NCBI GenBank assembly: GCA_030848705.1
Contig: JAUIZM010000018.1
Location: forward strand, 310,001-374,000
Origin: Heracleum sosnowskyi
Taxonomy: Eukaryota > Streptophyta > Magnoliopsida > Apiales > Apiaceae
Reading direction: 5' to 3'
Length of the DNA stretch: 64,000 bases
Shown here: positions 22,877 through 34,194 of the stretch, piece by piece
Numbering within the stretch: position 1 is the first letter of the stretch
How the letters are laid out: each line of letters opens with the position of its first letter
The notes under the pieces: model-generated
What the model was told of the DNA's origin: nothing
Database searches by the model: none
What the model saw: the letters and a program-made list of their open reading frames with translations, nothing else
Made by a program: the position numbers and the translations under genes

Positions 22877-25063
22877 GACTTGCATCTGAGCTTATATGGA
22901 AAACAAGAAATGTCACCCTCGTTCGAAACAAGTCCCAATAGCGGACGTCAAGAGCAAAATCAGTTACTTAGTCATCTTGGGCATGATACTAAGAATTTCC
23001 TGTCATTAGGTGAAGTGGGGAATGCATCTGACATTTCTGGACCTCGAAACGTTGAATCTAGAAATGCAAGCTTGACAATGGGGTCAAGGAACTACATTAC
23101 CAGTGTGCCAAGTTTGCAAAGTTCTTTCATGTCCTATCGGTCTCAGCCAAGTGGGAGAGGATTAGTGCAGAGTCGACTGCCTCGGAACTTTAATGACAGT
23201 ACTAATGCTTCATTTATCAGCAGGGGAAACTTCTCCACAGTATATACATCAACTCCTATATGGCCTGGAACTTCACACAGTAAGTGTTGTGTTCACGATT
23301 GAAGTGTCTATTGAAACCTTTAAATGTTTCGAGTTTATTTACTGATTAATTAGTCGCAGCAGCTATTCTTACTTGGGGTGCATGACAATTTTACAGGTAC
23401 AATATCTCGAATTCAACCCCAGGGACTTATTCCTGGAGGATGCATAAATGAAGGAGGACGAAGTTCAGTGCCATCGGTTATACGTGGACAAGAAAAGGGG
23501 GACAACATGCAGTCTATGCAAGAATTTAGAAGATATGGTGATTATCAATCTAATTCTACATTGTTGCTCGGTCAGGAAAAGAAGGAAATTTGCTCAAGTT
23601 TCAGAACACCTGTAATTCCATTGTCGAGGAAGGATGACGGTTCTTTCCTGATGCTGAATAATGCTTCTCCAAACCATGATCATTCAGAAGCGTGTTACCA
23701 AGAACTGCATCAGGGAATCCAGAATCCTCCTCAGATGGGACTCTTTCCAAGTTGGAGCAGTTCCTCAAAACTGAAGACGTTAGATCAGCAGCACTTCTTG
23801 CAGACAAGAAATCATTCTGCACAAATGAATACTATGAGGACATTCACTCCAGTAAATTCTGTGGTAGGAGCAAGTCAGGGTCCTCTCGTGATTTCTGATC
23901 GAAGTTTGCCAAACGAGGAAAGGGTGAATGCTAGTTTTTGCAAGGAGAATCGACTTCCCGAGAAGTATGATGAAGTAGTTGACTTGAACAAAGAGTCATG
24001 TCAACTTTTTGGTCATAGTCAGCAAGGAGTAAAGCTTCAGCCTCTGGATACTCCAACAGGCAGTGGTGGAATAACAAGTGTTCAGCATCCCTCTGCTTTT
24101 CAGTTTGTTTCAAAGAATGAATTATCAGCGGAAGGTGGTTCACATGTCACAGATATTCAAGAAAATCACCTTTCTGGTAACTATAAATCGTTTTTGTTGA
24201 TTCGGCCATTTCTTCGAGATGTTATCATCTTATTACGTAAACATTTATTCTTGTTTGTAGTCAAATTTTAACTGTTTTCCTTAACCTATAGGCTAAACCT
24301 TTAGTCGTGATTTTCTTCTCTGACATGCATTTAATTGCTTTCTCTGTTTTTATTGTTGCAGGTGCAAAACCTTTCCCTGTAAACAAGGTACATGAAGTTC
24401 AAACTTAGATTATGCACTACTTTTGTACTAGAAATTTTGCGACAGGTAGAGAAACCATATACAAGCATATCTGATATCTTTTATCTGTTACTAAAGAACT
24501 CGCGAGTAAAGAAAACAAAGTTTTGCATATTGGAAGAAGCTAATTGCGAGAGAACGTCTATTTCTGGCTTTTACCAGCATCCAGACCCAAATTTCTTTTA
24601 ACAAACTCTTTTATGACTGAAACATGTTGGTTTCTATAAGTTTTAGGCATCAATAATCTAATAATTACTGATTTTACAGGATGCCAGGACGTATGTTTCC
24701 TCAGAGGAACTTTGGTCCAAACCTGTTATTCCTGGAATACCTGATTTAAACATACCGCTTCCTGCCATGGAACCCACTACTAAGACCAGGAGAAAGCGTA
24801 AGATGAGTGATATCTTAAACTCAGGCAACAGCGCTCAGCAGGAGATAATAAACAAGTCTTTCAGGCAAATTAAGAAAGGTAAAAGAACCAAGTCGGAACT
24901 TACATTTGCTGGTAAAGAAGTTATTGATCTAGATTTGCTTGATGATGGTCCATCCTCAAAAATGGACTGCGGGTCCTCTTCAAAAGAACTGATAGAGGTT
25001 GAGAAGAAAACCTCAGATAAGAATGGCAAGACTCCTTCAGGTCCGAAACCTTGTAACAAGTGA
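22877..25063 (+). CDS. Unrecognised plant protein with C-terminal DLN-type EAR motif (exons 2-5)
   Basis: The exons supported by splice sites and a continuous frame are 22877-23279, 23397-24176, 24362-24387 (a 26 bp microexon) and 24680-25063. They give 530 codons and a TGA stop. The intron phases are 1, 1 and 0 and all fit. The protein is mostly disordered, rich in Ser, Asn, Gln and Gly, and has no domain I recognise. Near the C-terminus PDLNIPLP is a DLNxxP repressor (EAR) motif, followed by the basic run KTRRKRK and a second lysine-rich patch (KKGKRTK), which look like nuclear localisation signals. The start is LHLSLYG, itself LxLxL-like. I infer a nuclear protein able to recruit TOPLESS-type co-repressors. 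The start codon is probably at the end of an upstream exon (21736-21738). Possible poly(A) signals, AATAAA, lie near 25175. Confidence 0.75.
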
Positions 25064-25257
25064 TCCAGGTCTGTTACTTATAGGATTGCTCAAAAAGATG
25101 TTCTCGCTTGGAGATTTTCGTATTTGATATAAAAAAATGATCTGCGGGAACTAGTTTTTCTTTTCGCTTCTCCAAATAAAAACTAAGTTTTTTTGGTTTT
25201 GTTATTCTGTTCTTGAGAAAGATGTTTACTTGGGTTGTATTAATAAATAGTCTTGGT

Positions 25258-25500
25258 TAATCCAAGACTGGTTTGATATACATTAAACATGAGTTTTGTG
25301 TTGTGAAGGCTCTACTATCATTTTTCTTGCCGTTGTGACAAATAGTTTTAAGTATATACTGCAGCTGAGTTTGTCGGAATATTAATATAATTATTGCACT
25401 GAAAAGAAATTCACTCTGGAAAAAAACAGACTAGTCCAAAAGGAGTACAATTAGCTTATACTGCAGCAGCCTAGAAACTGTAATGCAGCAACTCATTTTT
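25258..25500. repeat. Short duplicated segment, copy B
   Basis: It matches the flanks at 30427-30474 and 31129-31315, where it is split by a Helitron. It lies just downstream of the 22877-25063 gene, probably in its 3' flank. The junction GGAA|TATTAATA at 25379/25380 is the empty Helitron site. Confidence 0.8.
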
Positions 25501-25605
25501 CCTCCTTCCTCAAAGTTCCCTTCATCATGAACTTAAAAAGACATCATAAATATTAAAAATGTCTGGCCTTAATCAATGATTACAACTATCAAAATTGAAG
25601 GGACA

Positions 25606-26663
25606 TTAAAGCAAAAAGGAAAGATGTCGGCGCGGATAAGTGCACTTAATTCCACCCGAAGCTGAAAAACAAAAAAGAAGATGCATCAAATGGTGTTCTC
25701 TCCAATTTTGTTAGCCATAACGAGCAAAGAAGATACAGAGAACTGACCTTTGAGCCTGGTAGCATCATCCTCGTTCAACTCAGCAAAGAAAAGAGAGGGT
25801 TCTTCCACGGAGCATGCAATGAATCGGTTTTCACTAAACAAGATTTGCAAACACAAGTAAAATCAGGGAATACCGGCAATGAATAAAAATAAAAAAAAAC
25901 CTTCAAAGAACAAGATAATATACCAGCCAATTCCTTTGAGTAGTTCAAGGCACTCCTCTTCTGTAACTTTGTCAGCAACCGGTACCACGTAATATATCTA
26001 AGTCATACATGATATACAAGATGAAATCAAAACAGACATGGATAAAACACTAGTACAACACTAAATAAACTGCATGTAAGCCATGCAAAGACTAGGGTGC
26101 ATGGATCTTTCACTTGTAGATTTGAAGTGGCTATAACTTGCTTCTGATTAAAAAGGAGGGTTATGATATTACATGGTTAAATGTCAACATAAATTTAAAA
26201 GTGTGCAACTTAGGAAGCTGGCTGATCTTATGCAGTTCAATGACAACATAGGTTCAAAAATGTGGGACTGCCTAAGACTATGTTCCTCTCTGTAATTGAA
26301 AGATTTTAATATTCAAATAATAGTTCTTTGAACAAGAAAAGCCATAAGAAAGAACCTCTATGCAGAGGCTAGAAAAGTAGGTACATCCGTAAATGTGAAG
26401 TTGATTGTATTTGCAGAATGAAAAACAAATGCAGAAACTAATTAAAAACCAGAATTAAACCTAAGGAAAAGTTCTATCCCACCGGAGGGACAACGTTACC
26501 ATGGACTACCACTCACCTCAAGTTCAATGGACCTCTTAGAGTAATCTTCCATTAAGCAATGCTGGAGCTCAAGATCATTTCGAGGATAAAAACGTCGTCC
26601 CGTGCTTTTATAAAAAATCTGAGGAACTCTAGATATGTCATCTTTTTTTAGGTGGTATATTCG
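25606..26663 (-). CDS. 3' part of an unrecognised gene (four exons)
   Basis: The exons on the minus strand are 26663-26517, 25997-25924, 25833-25748 and 25661-25606, with GT-AG borders and a continuous frame ending in TAA. They give about 120 residues starting RIYHLKKDDISRVPQIFY, with GRRFYPRNDLELQ and LLKGIGCENRFIACSVEEP further on. The first listed exon starts at a good acceptor (GATTTTGTAG), so at least one more exon must lie at higher coordinates. None is visible before the duplicated sequence begins at 26740. The protein family is not recognised. It is either a gene with a distant 5' end or a fragment cut off by the duplication. Confidence 0.6.
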
Positions 26664-27973
26664 CTACAAAATCGAAGATGAAGATTAACGCTAGGTCTTT
26701 ATCAAAGTGAAATTTAAGAATAGATATACATATCTATATATATGAGAATCTCTTCAACTAAACCAAAATTGCATTTACCTTTTTATAATTAGGATTTGTA
26801 TAAGGATTTCTATACACAATTTTCATCTCTTTGTCTTCCCTAAGAAGAAAAACAATAAAACAGATATAAGAAACACATGTTAATAGGTGGATTACAAACA
26901 GAATAGTCTTTAAAGTTAAACACAAAAGACGGGAACAAGATTGCATGCAACTTATACACATACTTAACTAGAGGGGTGCATTACTCGAATAAAGAGACTT
27001 ATTTGAATCGGTTATCACAAAAACACATAACTACAAACAACACATACTGTAAATATTTATACTATATAATTTCGTACACATACATACATCATGCATATCA
27101 AATACAGCCTAAGAAGCAAGGACACGGTGCGGGGTGCGGGTGCGGGTGCGTTGTGCGAGAACACATGAATTTGACAAATTTGAAAATATTGGGACACAGG
27201 TGCGGGGGACACAGCATATGTAAAAAAAAAAATTAAAACATATATATATATATATATGTGTACCAAAAACATATAAAATTGGTTGGCGGCTCATCAACCT
27301 TATTTAAACATATCTGACTTGCACAAAACATTGTCTTCATCGCACAATCATAATAGATACACGCAGTTACATATACATGAAACATAATATTCATATACAT
27401 ACTCAACTGAAACACATGATGATAATACACAAACACGCACACACACAGAAACTATGTTTTTAAACATTAAAAAGGGAATCATGGCTTGATAGTCGGAGAT
27501 AGTTACAGAGAGATCAGTTGAGGTAAAGTAGTGATATAGGGTTTTAACGTTTAAGAGTTACATGGTGTTTTATGTTTCTTATACAGAGAGAAAGAGAGAG
27601 AGATGTGTCACGGAGAGAGAGAGACGTACATAGGTAAATAATACGTCATGATACTTGTTCGCTCGATTGTAAGCGTTCTTCCTCTTTTTCTTTCTTATAT
27701 AGGCAAATAATACGTGATACTGTGATCTCCTCGTATCAATTAAGCCAATTAATCCCAGGCCCAGGCCATTAATTCACAGCTGGTGGAACTTCAATCCAAA
27801 ACAAGGCGGAAACAAATAACTACATAAATTTATGAAAATATATATAAATCAATTTTATTTAGAATTTTGAGGCAATAAATATATAAAATTCAATCCTATC
27901 AATATATTTATCTTTATATTATCTTTTATCATTATCTTTCTTTTATCTTTTATTTCTTTATTTTTTATTATTA

Positions 27974-28500
27974 CTAGCCTATAACCCGTGCAAGGTACGG
28001 GTCTAAAAAATAATAAATTAAAAAATTTAATGTGAACGGAAAATATTAAAATAAAAGTAAAAATTAATATGATAAATTATAAAATGAGAAACTTAAATAT
28101 TAATTGAAACATAAAAAAATATAAAAAAATATAGATGTGGCTGAGGAAGATAAATGATGTATTATTTTATAATAAAATAATATTAATAATAAAGACACAT
28201 AAAAAATCTAACATTTTAATTAAAAAAATAATTGTCCATCACCCATGTCATGTCATGTCATTTGATAACAATATTTTATACCAAATTTTATGTTTCTGAC
28301 GCTACTCGATTTTTTTTCATCTTCTATATTGCTATATAAAGCTATTCCCACCCCCACAAAATACAGCTTGTGTGTTATACTTCTTAAGTTTTCATGATCG
28401 TATAATCTAGATCTATTAATTATTATGATCTGAATTGACCTTCACATATTTGACTGATTTATTAATTTTTGTAAGCTCATTTATTTTTATTGTTTTACAG
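27974..28500 (-). mobile_element. Helitron 3' end (minus strand), 5' end not located
   Basis: On the minus strand a hairpin (CCCGTAC-CTT-GCACGGG) is followed by TTATAGG and CTAG|T at 27974. The hairpin sits about 8 bases before CTAG, as in the other Helitrons. The sequence to its right is AT-rich, and I could not identify a convincing TC start, so the right limit is arbitrary. Confidence 0.5.
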
Positions 28501-28549
28501 AGCAAGGTGCGTGCATGTTATGGCAATGCAGGATGATCACATCCTCGAA

Positions 28550-29185
28550 CATTCCCTCTTTTGGTCTATCTACATTCCAAGAAATTCATACGCTCCACGG
28601 ACGGAGCAACAAGTGGAGTCTTGGTCTTAGTTAAAAGAGAAGAACTGGTCAACCCCTAGGATCGGGTTGACACTCCATAGGCTAGGCGCCGTTAAGCCCT
28701 CTTTTATAGCACTTCTTCGCCTACCTCTAGCTCTGGCTCCAAGACTACTTGTGATAACGATAGCTGCTCTAGGTCTGGCAATGAGAGCTCTGGTGGCAAC
28801 AACACTTCTTCTACTACTTCTGGTGCCCGGGAGCGGGTGCAAGAACGAATCAAAGACCTAGATGATCCATAGGTAGTTTCTTATATACGATCTTTCTTAT
28901 GCACCGTAGGTCTTATAGAAAGAGTAGATAAGCTATATAGAGTTGCTAGCTATACTTGTATATAACATGATTGATCCTTCTTTTTACGAGTCTTCTTGGC
29001 TGCCAGGTAAAGGCCCTGCAATCAAACTAAAGCGCTAACGAGCGAGTGAAGTATACGTAACGAGGCATTAGAGCAACGGCTTTCAGCTCAATCCGTTGCT
29101 TGTTGCTTTCGAGCCTACGCTTGCTGGGTAGTGAAGTGGTCCGTGAAGGTTAAATAAGACTTGTGTTAAGCAAGCCCGTCGATTT
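28550..29185. other. Organelle-like insert, possibly mitochondrial (NUMT)
   Basis: The base composition jumps from strongly AT-rich to nearly balanced, with text such as CGAGCCTACGCTTGCTGGG and TAGCTCTGGCTCCAAGAC that resembles plant mitochondrial spacer DNA. The left paralogue lacks it: there, the bases before 28550 are joined directly to those after 29611. No mitochondrial gene is recognised, and the short ORFs here are not supported. The identification is by style only. Confidence 0.4.
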
Positions 29186-29611
29186 CCTCTTCCCAGTCAT
29201 TTTTATCTTTTCTCCATTTATTTTTATATCTCTCCGCCATCTTCAATTGCTTCCGACGACGTACACGATGTTGTCTTATCTCTAATCTTGAATCACGATG
29301 GATCTGAGAAAAGAGTGAATTTATGGAGTGGATGTATGGTAAGAGATTGTATTCTTGAATCGAAATATTTATGGTAGTTTCTTTCAATTTTTTCTGAATT
29401 ACATTCAAAATATGGTGATTTATTTTGAAACTTGGTGATTTTGTTGGGTTTTTTGGTGCTGGTGGCGTGGTGATTCATTTAATTTTGGTGAATATGTATG
29501 CGGGCGTGGAGATGGTGATGGTGACGATGGCGGAGGTGTCGTGGTGAAGGTTACAATGATAATAAGTATGGACTGGATCTAATTTTGGTAATTTTTAGGT
29601 GGTGGTGGTGG
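29186..29611. other. Remainder of the right-copy insert
   Basis: Lower-GC sequence ending in a GGTGGTGGTGG run. It includes a GATGGTGATGGTGACGATGG-like degenerate repeat near 29510-29540. A minus-strand ORF of 80 codons with a charged end (29166-29408) has no recognisable similarity. Nothing firmly supported. Confidence 0.35.
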
Positions 29612-29667
29612 TTAGATGCAATATAAAGTTAAAGAAATTGAAGATCAGTAGAAGTGATAGCCGATAG

Positions 29668-30387
29668 TAGACCTGGCAAATCGGATAATCGGTTCGGTTT
29701 CGGATCGGATCAATCTCGGATCGGATTAATGTTCGGTTATGATATATTTTTGGTATAATTCGGATCGGATCGGATTTGATTCGGTTCGGGTCTAATTCGG
29801 ATTAAAATCGGATGAAATTTGGATTAAAATCGGATGAATATGGTTCGGATCAAATTCGGTTCGGATCTTTTCGGATCATTACTCATTCATTTTTTTTATT
29901 TTGTAATACTTTAAAAATATCATATTATTAAATATATTATTTTTTTATATAAAATAAAGTACTTTTTCAAAAGTATTGATTAAATATCTATGATATTTTT
30001 GACATGAATTTATTCTAATTAAGAATTTTGCTTATAAATGTATTAATTTATTGAATTAAAAGCGGCCTAATATATATGTGGATTATGATCTGTAAATATC
30101 ATAACTCAACTAAAACTGAATTCACCATTTTTTTTAGTTCGGATTTAAATCGGATCTCGTATTTCGAATCATATTCGGTTCGGATAATTTATTATTCGGT
30201 TATGATCGGTTCGGATCATAATCGGATCGGATAATTTTCGGTTAAATTTTCGGTTCGGATAATTTTTGGATCGGTTCAAATCGGTTTTCGAATAATTATC
30301 AGTTTAACTATTTTGGATACAAAATCGGATTCGGTTCTATGAATTTCGGTTCGGTTCTTCGGATCCAGACCCATTTTGCCGGGTCTA
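29668..30387. mobile_element. hAT-type MITE with perfect 8 bp target duplication (720 bp)
   Basis: The termini are TAGACCTGGCAAA and (other strand) TAGACCCGGCAAA. GCCGATAG is repeated exactly on both sides (29660-29667 and 30388-30395). Both arms are packed with CGGATCGG/TTCGGTTCGG words around an AT-rich centre. The left paralogue at about 4452-4463 lacks the element, confirming the insertion. There is no transposase, so an autonomous hAT must have moved it. Confidence 0.93.
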
Positions 30388-30426
30388 GCCGATAGGCACC
30401 TCACCACTGAATTTATTTGGATGTGG

Positions 30427-31315
30427 TTAATCCAAGACTGGTTTGATATACATTGAACATGAGTTTTGTCGGAATCTATACTATATTATTAAAGACGAAA
30501 CATTAAAAGTTTTGGTCGGTATTTGGGCCGGACCTATCTATAAGTTGGATCGAGCCTATATATAACCAATTTATTTATAATCAATTGCTTTTTTCAGCTA
30601 AAATACATTACCTATTTTATCTATTTTTTTAACTAAGACAACTCATCTTATAAAAATAAATTAGGTAATATATATATATAAAATGGTAATATTGTTACAT
30701 ATTTATAACTGATTACCTTTTTCAACTAAAACACATTATATGTTTTACATTTTCTAACTAAAACAACTCATGTTCTAAACATAACACATGCAAAATAAAT
30801 ATGCAATGCTAATAATATTGTTATATATAATTATTAATAAATAACCACTTACCCTTTTCGGCTTGCACTTTAGTCACTTTTAGATTTTTTAAAAGCAAAT
30901 AAATAGGAATCGTTAGATCTATTATTTAAAAATATTTTTCTATTTTAATATCTAAAATACTACTAAAGATTACGTCAACAATTTATTAAATTAAAATACT
31001 TATATTGTTAGATATCTAAATCCAATTTATTATATACACATATAAATATACATTAAAATTTCATCAAAAAAGATAAAATTATCAAAATTTAAATAAAAAT
31101 AATAAAATATTAAAGAAAACCGTGCTAGTATATATTAATACAGTAAGTAACAAATATTATTACAAAATGACAATTTGAGTTGATTTTATTGATTATATAG
31201 GTGTGAATGCATACGGATCCATTATTATATAGCAAAGGGCCTCTAGCATTTTTCCTAGATCAAAAGGAGTACAATTAGCTTATACTGAGCTGCCTTGTAA
31301 TGCAGCAACTCATTT
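30427..31315. repeat. Short duplicated segment, copy B', split by a Helitron
   Basis: It matches 25258-25500 on both sides of the Helitron. Relative to copy B it has lost about 69 bases between two GAGTTT(T)GT repeats, consistent with slippage or recombination between short direct repeats. Confidence 0.75.
30475..31128 (+). mobile_element. Helitron (family 2) without its 3' hairpin, 654 bp
   Basis: The 5' end is A|TCTATACTATATTATTAAAG and the 3' end is ACCGTGCTAG|T. Compared with the 12083-13280 copy, the hairpin loop and right arm between CCGTGC and CTAG are missing. Copy B retains the empty A|T target, so the limits are supported by comparison. Confidence 0.85.
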
Positions 31316-31378
31316 TTTGTTTATTTTGTTTTTCCAAGTACAATAACTCATTACATTACAGGACACAGGACAGGTATT

Positions 31379-33722
31379 TTAGCGATTGCTTTCAAGAATT
31401 AAGGTTCTATCTTTGACATCACAGCCACTTTGTTCAAGTGCATCTTCAAAGAATCTCCCTCCGGTGATTGTAGAATCCATACAAGGTGGAGCGAACTGGA
31501 TGATTATATCCCTCAATGTGAGCAATCCTGTTACTCGTTCAGCATCATCGACTAGAAAACAGACATTGCTTTTGCTACAGGCTAATGCTTCCATTGCTTG
31601 CTTAAGACTGTTAGTAGTTCTAATTGTAACTGGCAAGTTCATTCTTGGAAGAAGCTTGTTTCTCAAAGAGAGGGTCTCTGTGGAGGTTGGGTTGGATTCT
31701 GTTGTAGTTGTAGAAGCATCATGATCTTGATTTACAGTTTCATCGGAGTCTAAAGCCGAGGTTGTAGCATTAAGATTCTGGTCAACAGTTGGATCAGAAT
31801 CCGCTGTAGAGGGTTCCAGCTGGATGAAGTGATCCACAGTCACAGTCCTGTGTTTATGCTTTATACATCATTTTGCATGAAGAATGACAATAATGACATA
31901 TCCGAAATCAAGTGCTAAAATGAAATAAATTAAATCAAGATGCAATGTAGTATGTACAGAATTACAGATATGTAATATAAGGTGTCTATCAGTCTATGTA
32001 CTGGACATACTTTCTATTGTTGAAGATGTCATCGTTATCTAGAAGATGATACACGTCACTGATCCTCACGCAACCAATGATCCTTTCAGTTTGTCTCTGC
32101 ACAACTGCAACTGCACATATTCGGTTAACCCACAGCATGCTCATGGCCTCCACAATGCTTTGGTCTTCATAAACTATGCCAGGCTGCTTGTCGAACCTGG
32201 TAGACAAAAAAGGAATATATGAGCAACAAGTTCTTTGTGAAACTACAGAAATGTTCAATTCATTACTGAAAACACCTGAACTCTGACAGAGATTTGTCTG
32301 CAATGTCATCAAACCACTCAAGCCCACTTGATTGGAGAAGCAGGTCAACAACTGCACTCTACAGGAAGCAACCAATTAATAGGGAAAAAAAACCCTCTTA
32401 TACTGGCTATATTCTCTACCTTCTTCATTTCCCAAATGTGTACTAACAATATGACCATATTGTGTTATCTTGTATTGTTTTGTTTCCGAAGTCATTAGTT
32501 CCACGGTCACTTTAAGAGTTCAAAAACTCAATTTTGCAACAATCAGAACTGAATTTAGTTACTATGTTTTGAACTGAATGTAGACAATTTGTTTATGTTG
32601 TAACAGATGAAAACTACCTCGGTGATAAAGCCCGTTATATTAGTTTTGTGTCCTTCGACAACAGGAACAAGGTGAAGCTGATGTTTTGAGAGCAGCAACA
32701 GAACATGAAACAGTGTGTCATGTGAACTGATTGGAAAGAAAGGTTCCCACAGGTACGACTTAGCTAGCTCACCAATCTAGTTTTCAACACAGATACATGG
32801 ATGAGTAACTTAAAAATCGACAAGTAATTAATCTCGCAATTGTCCAAACCAAAAGATTAGAAAGTAGAACACCTTAGTTTCCGCAATGTGATGAACCTGT
32901 TCTAGCATTGAGAATATCCCACTGGTGACTTGATATCTCAAGTCATCGTCTCTTTTATTTCTAAAGTAATTTTCACATTCCTGGAAAGTGAATTTTCAGT
33001 GAAGTAATCATATATGGTACATGAATAAACTATCGTATTAATCTGATTCGAGTACCTCGAGAAACCAAAGAACCATGCTAGCAAAATCAATAATACCAAC
33101 ATAGGGATCTGAATGGTTAATGATGTCTGGATCAAACTCTATGTTGTCAATTATAGGAGCAGCAAATATGTCCTTATCGTACATGGTTCTAATCGCATAG
33201 TTCAAGGAATCATGAGTTCTGAATTTCAACACTTGCAAAAGAATAAAAGAAAATTAGAGTTCACTACAGTCACACAGCTCACTAGACAAAATCATCAGTA
33301 CAAGGCACACAAAAAGTTGATGTAAATGCATATATAAATAAGTCGGGTGGTCCACAACAAACGATTTTTGCAACATATTATACTGTGATAGATAAATAAT
33401 ACTTTGATAAATAACCGCGATATGGTATGTTGTAACATGCGTTCACCGTACCCTATAAGAAAAGGAGATAATTGACATGTATGGACTTACCGGAAGAAGA
33501 GTTGGTGATGGCATGAAGGGAAGAAATAGGGATATGATCAAGAAAGAGCTGAAGGGCAGAGCCAGAATCAATGGAAGCTGAGTTTGTGGGTTTGGGCTTG
33601 GCATGGCCATGTTCATCAACATCATTTGCAGGATTAGTGAGAATAGGAATAAGAGTTTCCTTTTTCTCTATTATACCACCCTTTGTCTCTTTCACTAATC
33701 TCTCTATCTCTCTCAAATCCAT
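31379..33722 (-). CDS. CBS-domain protein, SNF1-related kinase gamma-subunit-like (PV42 type)
   Basis: Seven exons, all with GT-AG borders and a continuous frame: 33722-33491, 33231-33056, 32980-32873, 32776-32618, 32358-32276, 32196-32011 and 31847-31379. They give 470 aa from MDLREIERLV to a TAA stop. Four CBS-like blocks can be seen: about residues 80-130 (SLNYAIRTMYDKDIFAAPII), 185-225 (HDTLFHVLLLLSKHQLHLVP), 265-310 (SIVEAMSMLWVNRICAVAVV) and 395-440 (SLKQAMEALACSKSNVCFLV, then VTGLLTLRDIII). An acidic Ser/Thr/Asp-rich insert of about 50 residues precedes the last block. Pairs of CBS domains bind adenine nucleotides. PV42-like proteins are related to gamma subunits of SnRK1, the energy-sensing kinase. 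The TLRDII motif in the last block supports PV42 over KING1 or CBSX types. Cytosol or nucleus is expected. Confidence 0.85.
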
Positions 33723-34046
33723 ATCTCTTTGTAGTTTTCTCTCCTCTGCATGCTAGTATTAATATTTACTCCAATATTATTATTATTGTTTGTATTAATT
33801 AAATTTTATTTAATTTTAAAAGAATTGGAAATTAGAAATGAATAGATTTAATATTTCAGTTACCTCGTTTTCCTCCACGTATCAGATTTTACAACCCGTG
33901 TCAAACCAACAGAACACTAGAAAGTTTTGCAGACATCAATTATGAAAATTATATTACATATGACATCAAGCTGTGAATTGACCTAAAATCGATTGTTGAC
34001 TGTATGAAACAGTTGTGATCAATCCAAATATGTGACAGTTATAGAT
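33723..34046. promoter_or_regulatory. Upstream region of the CBS gene
   Basis: About 320 bases of AT-rich sequence between the start codon and the first transposon border. A pyrimidine-rich leader lies next to the ATG (minus strand). No specific box is claimed. Confidence 0.4.
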
Positions 34047-34194
34047 AGGGGGTTTGGTGAGATTTTTAAGATTAATCGTTACTGAACTAATATATTCGGT
34101 TCGGTTCGGTTAATTACTATTAATTGTTACTAAACCATACTAGCTTATAGCCCGTGCGATGCACGGTTACTTAAATTTTATTTATAATTATTTT

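Larger units (their letters stand above)
26740..30415. repeat. Right copy of the local segmental duplication, with insertions
   Basis: Matching blocks to 3366-4482 are 26740-27631, 28514-28549, 29612-29649 and 30393-30415. Between them lie three segments absent from the left copy: about 27632-28513, 28550-29611, and a stretch holding a hAT MITE at 29668-30387. The uninterrupted TATATATGAGAATC at 26737-26750 is the empty site of the Gypsy insertion in the left copy. Confidence 0.85.

Noticed and set aside
28627..28861. Overlapping ORFs of 64-71 codons on both strands
   Set aside because: Open frames on both strands reflect the GC-richer organelle-like insert; neither has a start context or family resemblance that I can support.
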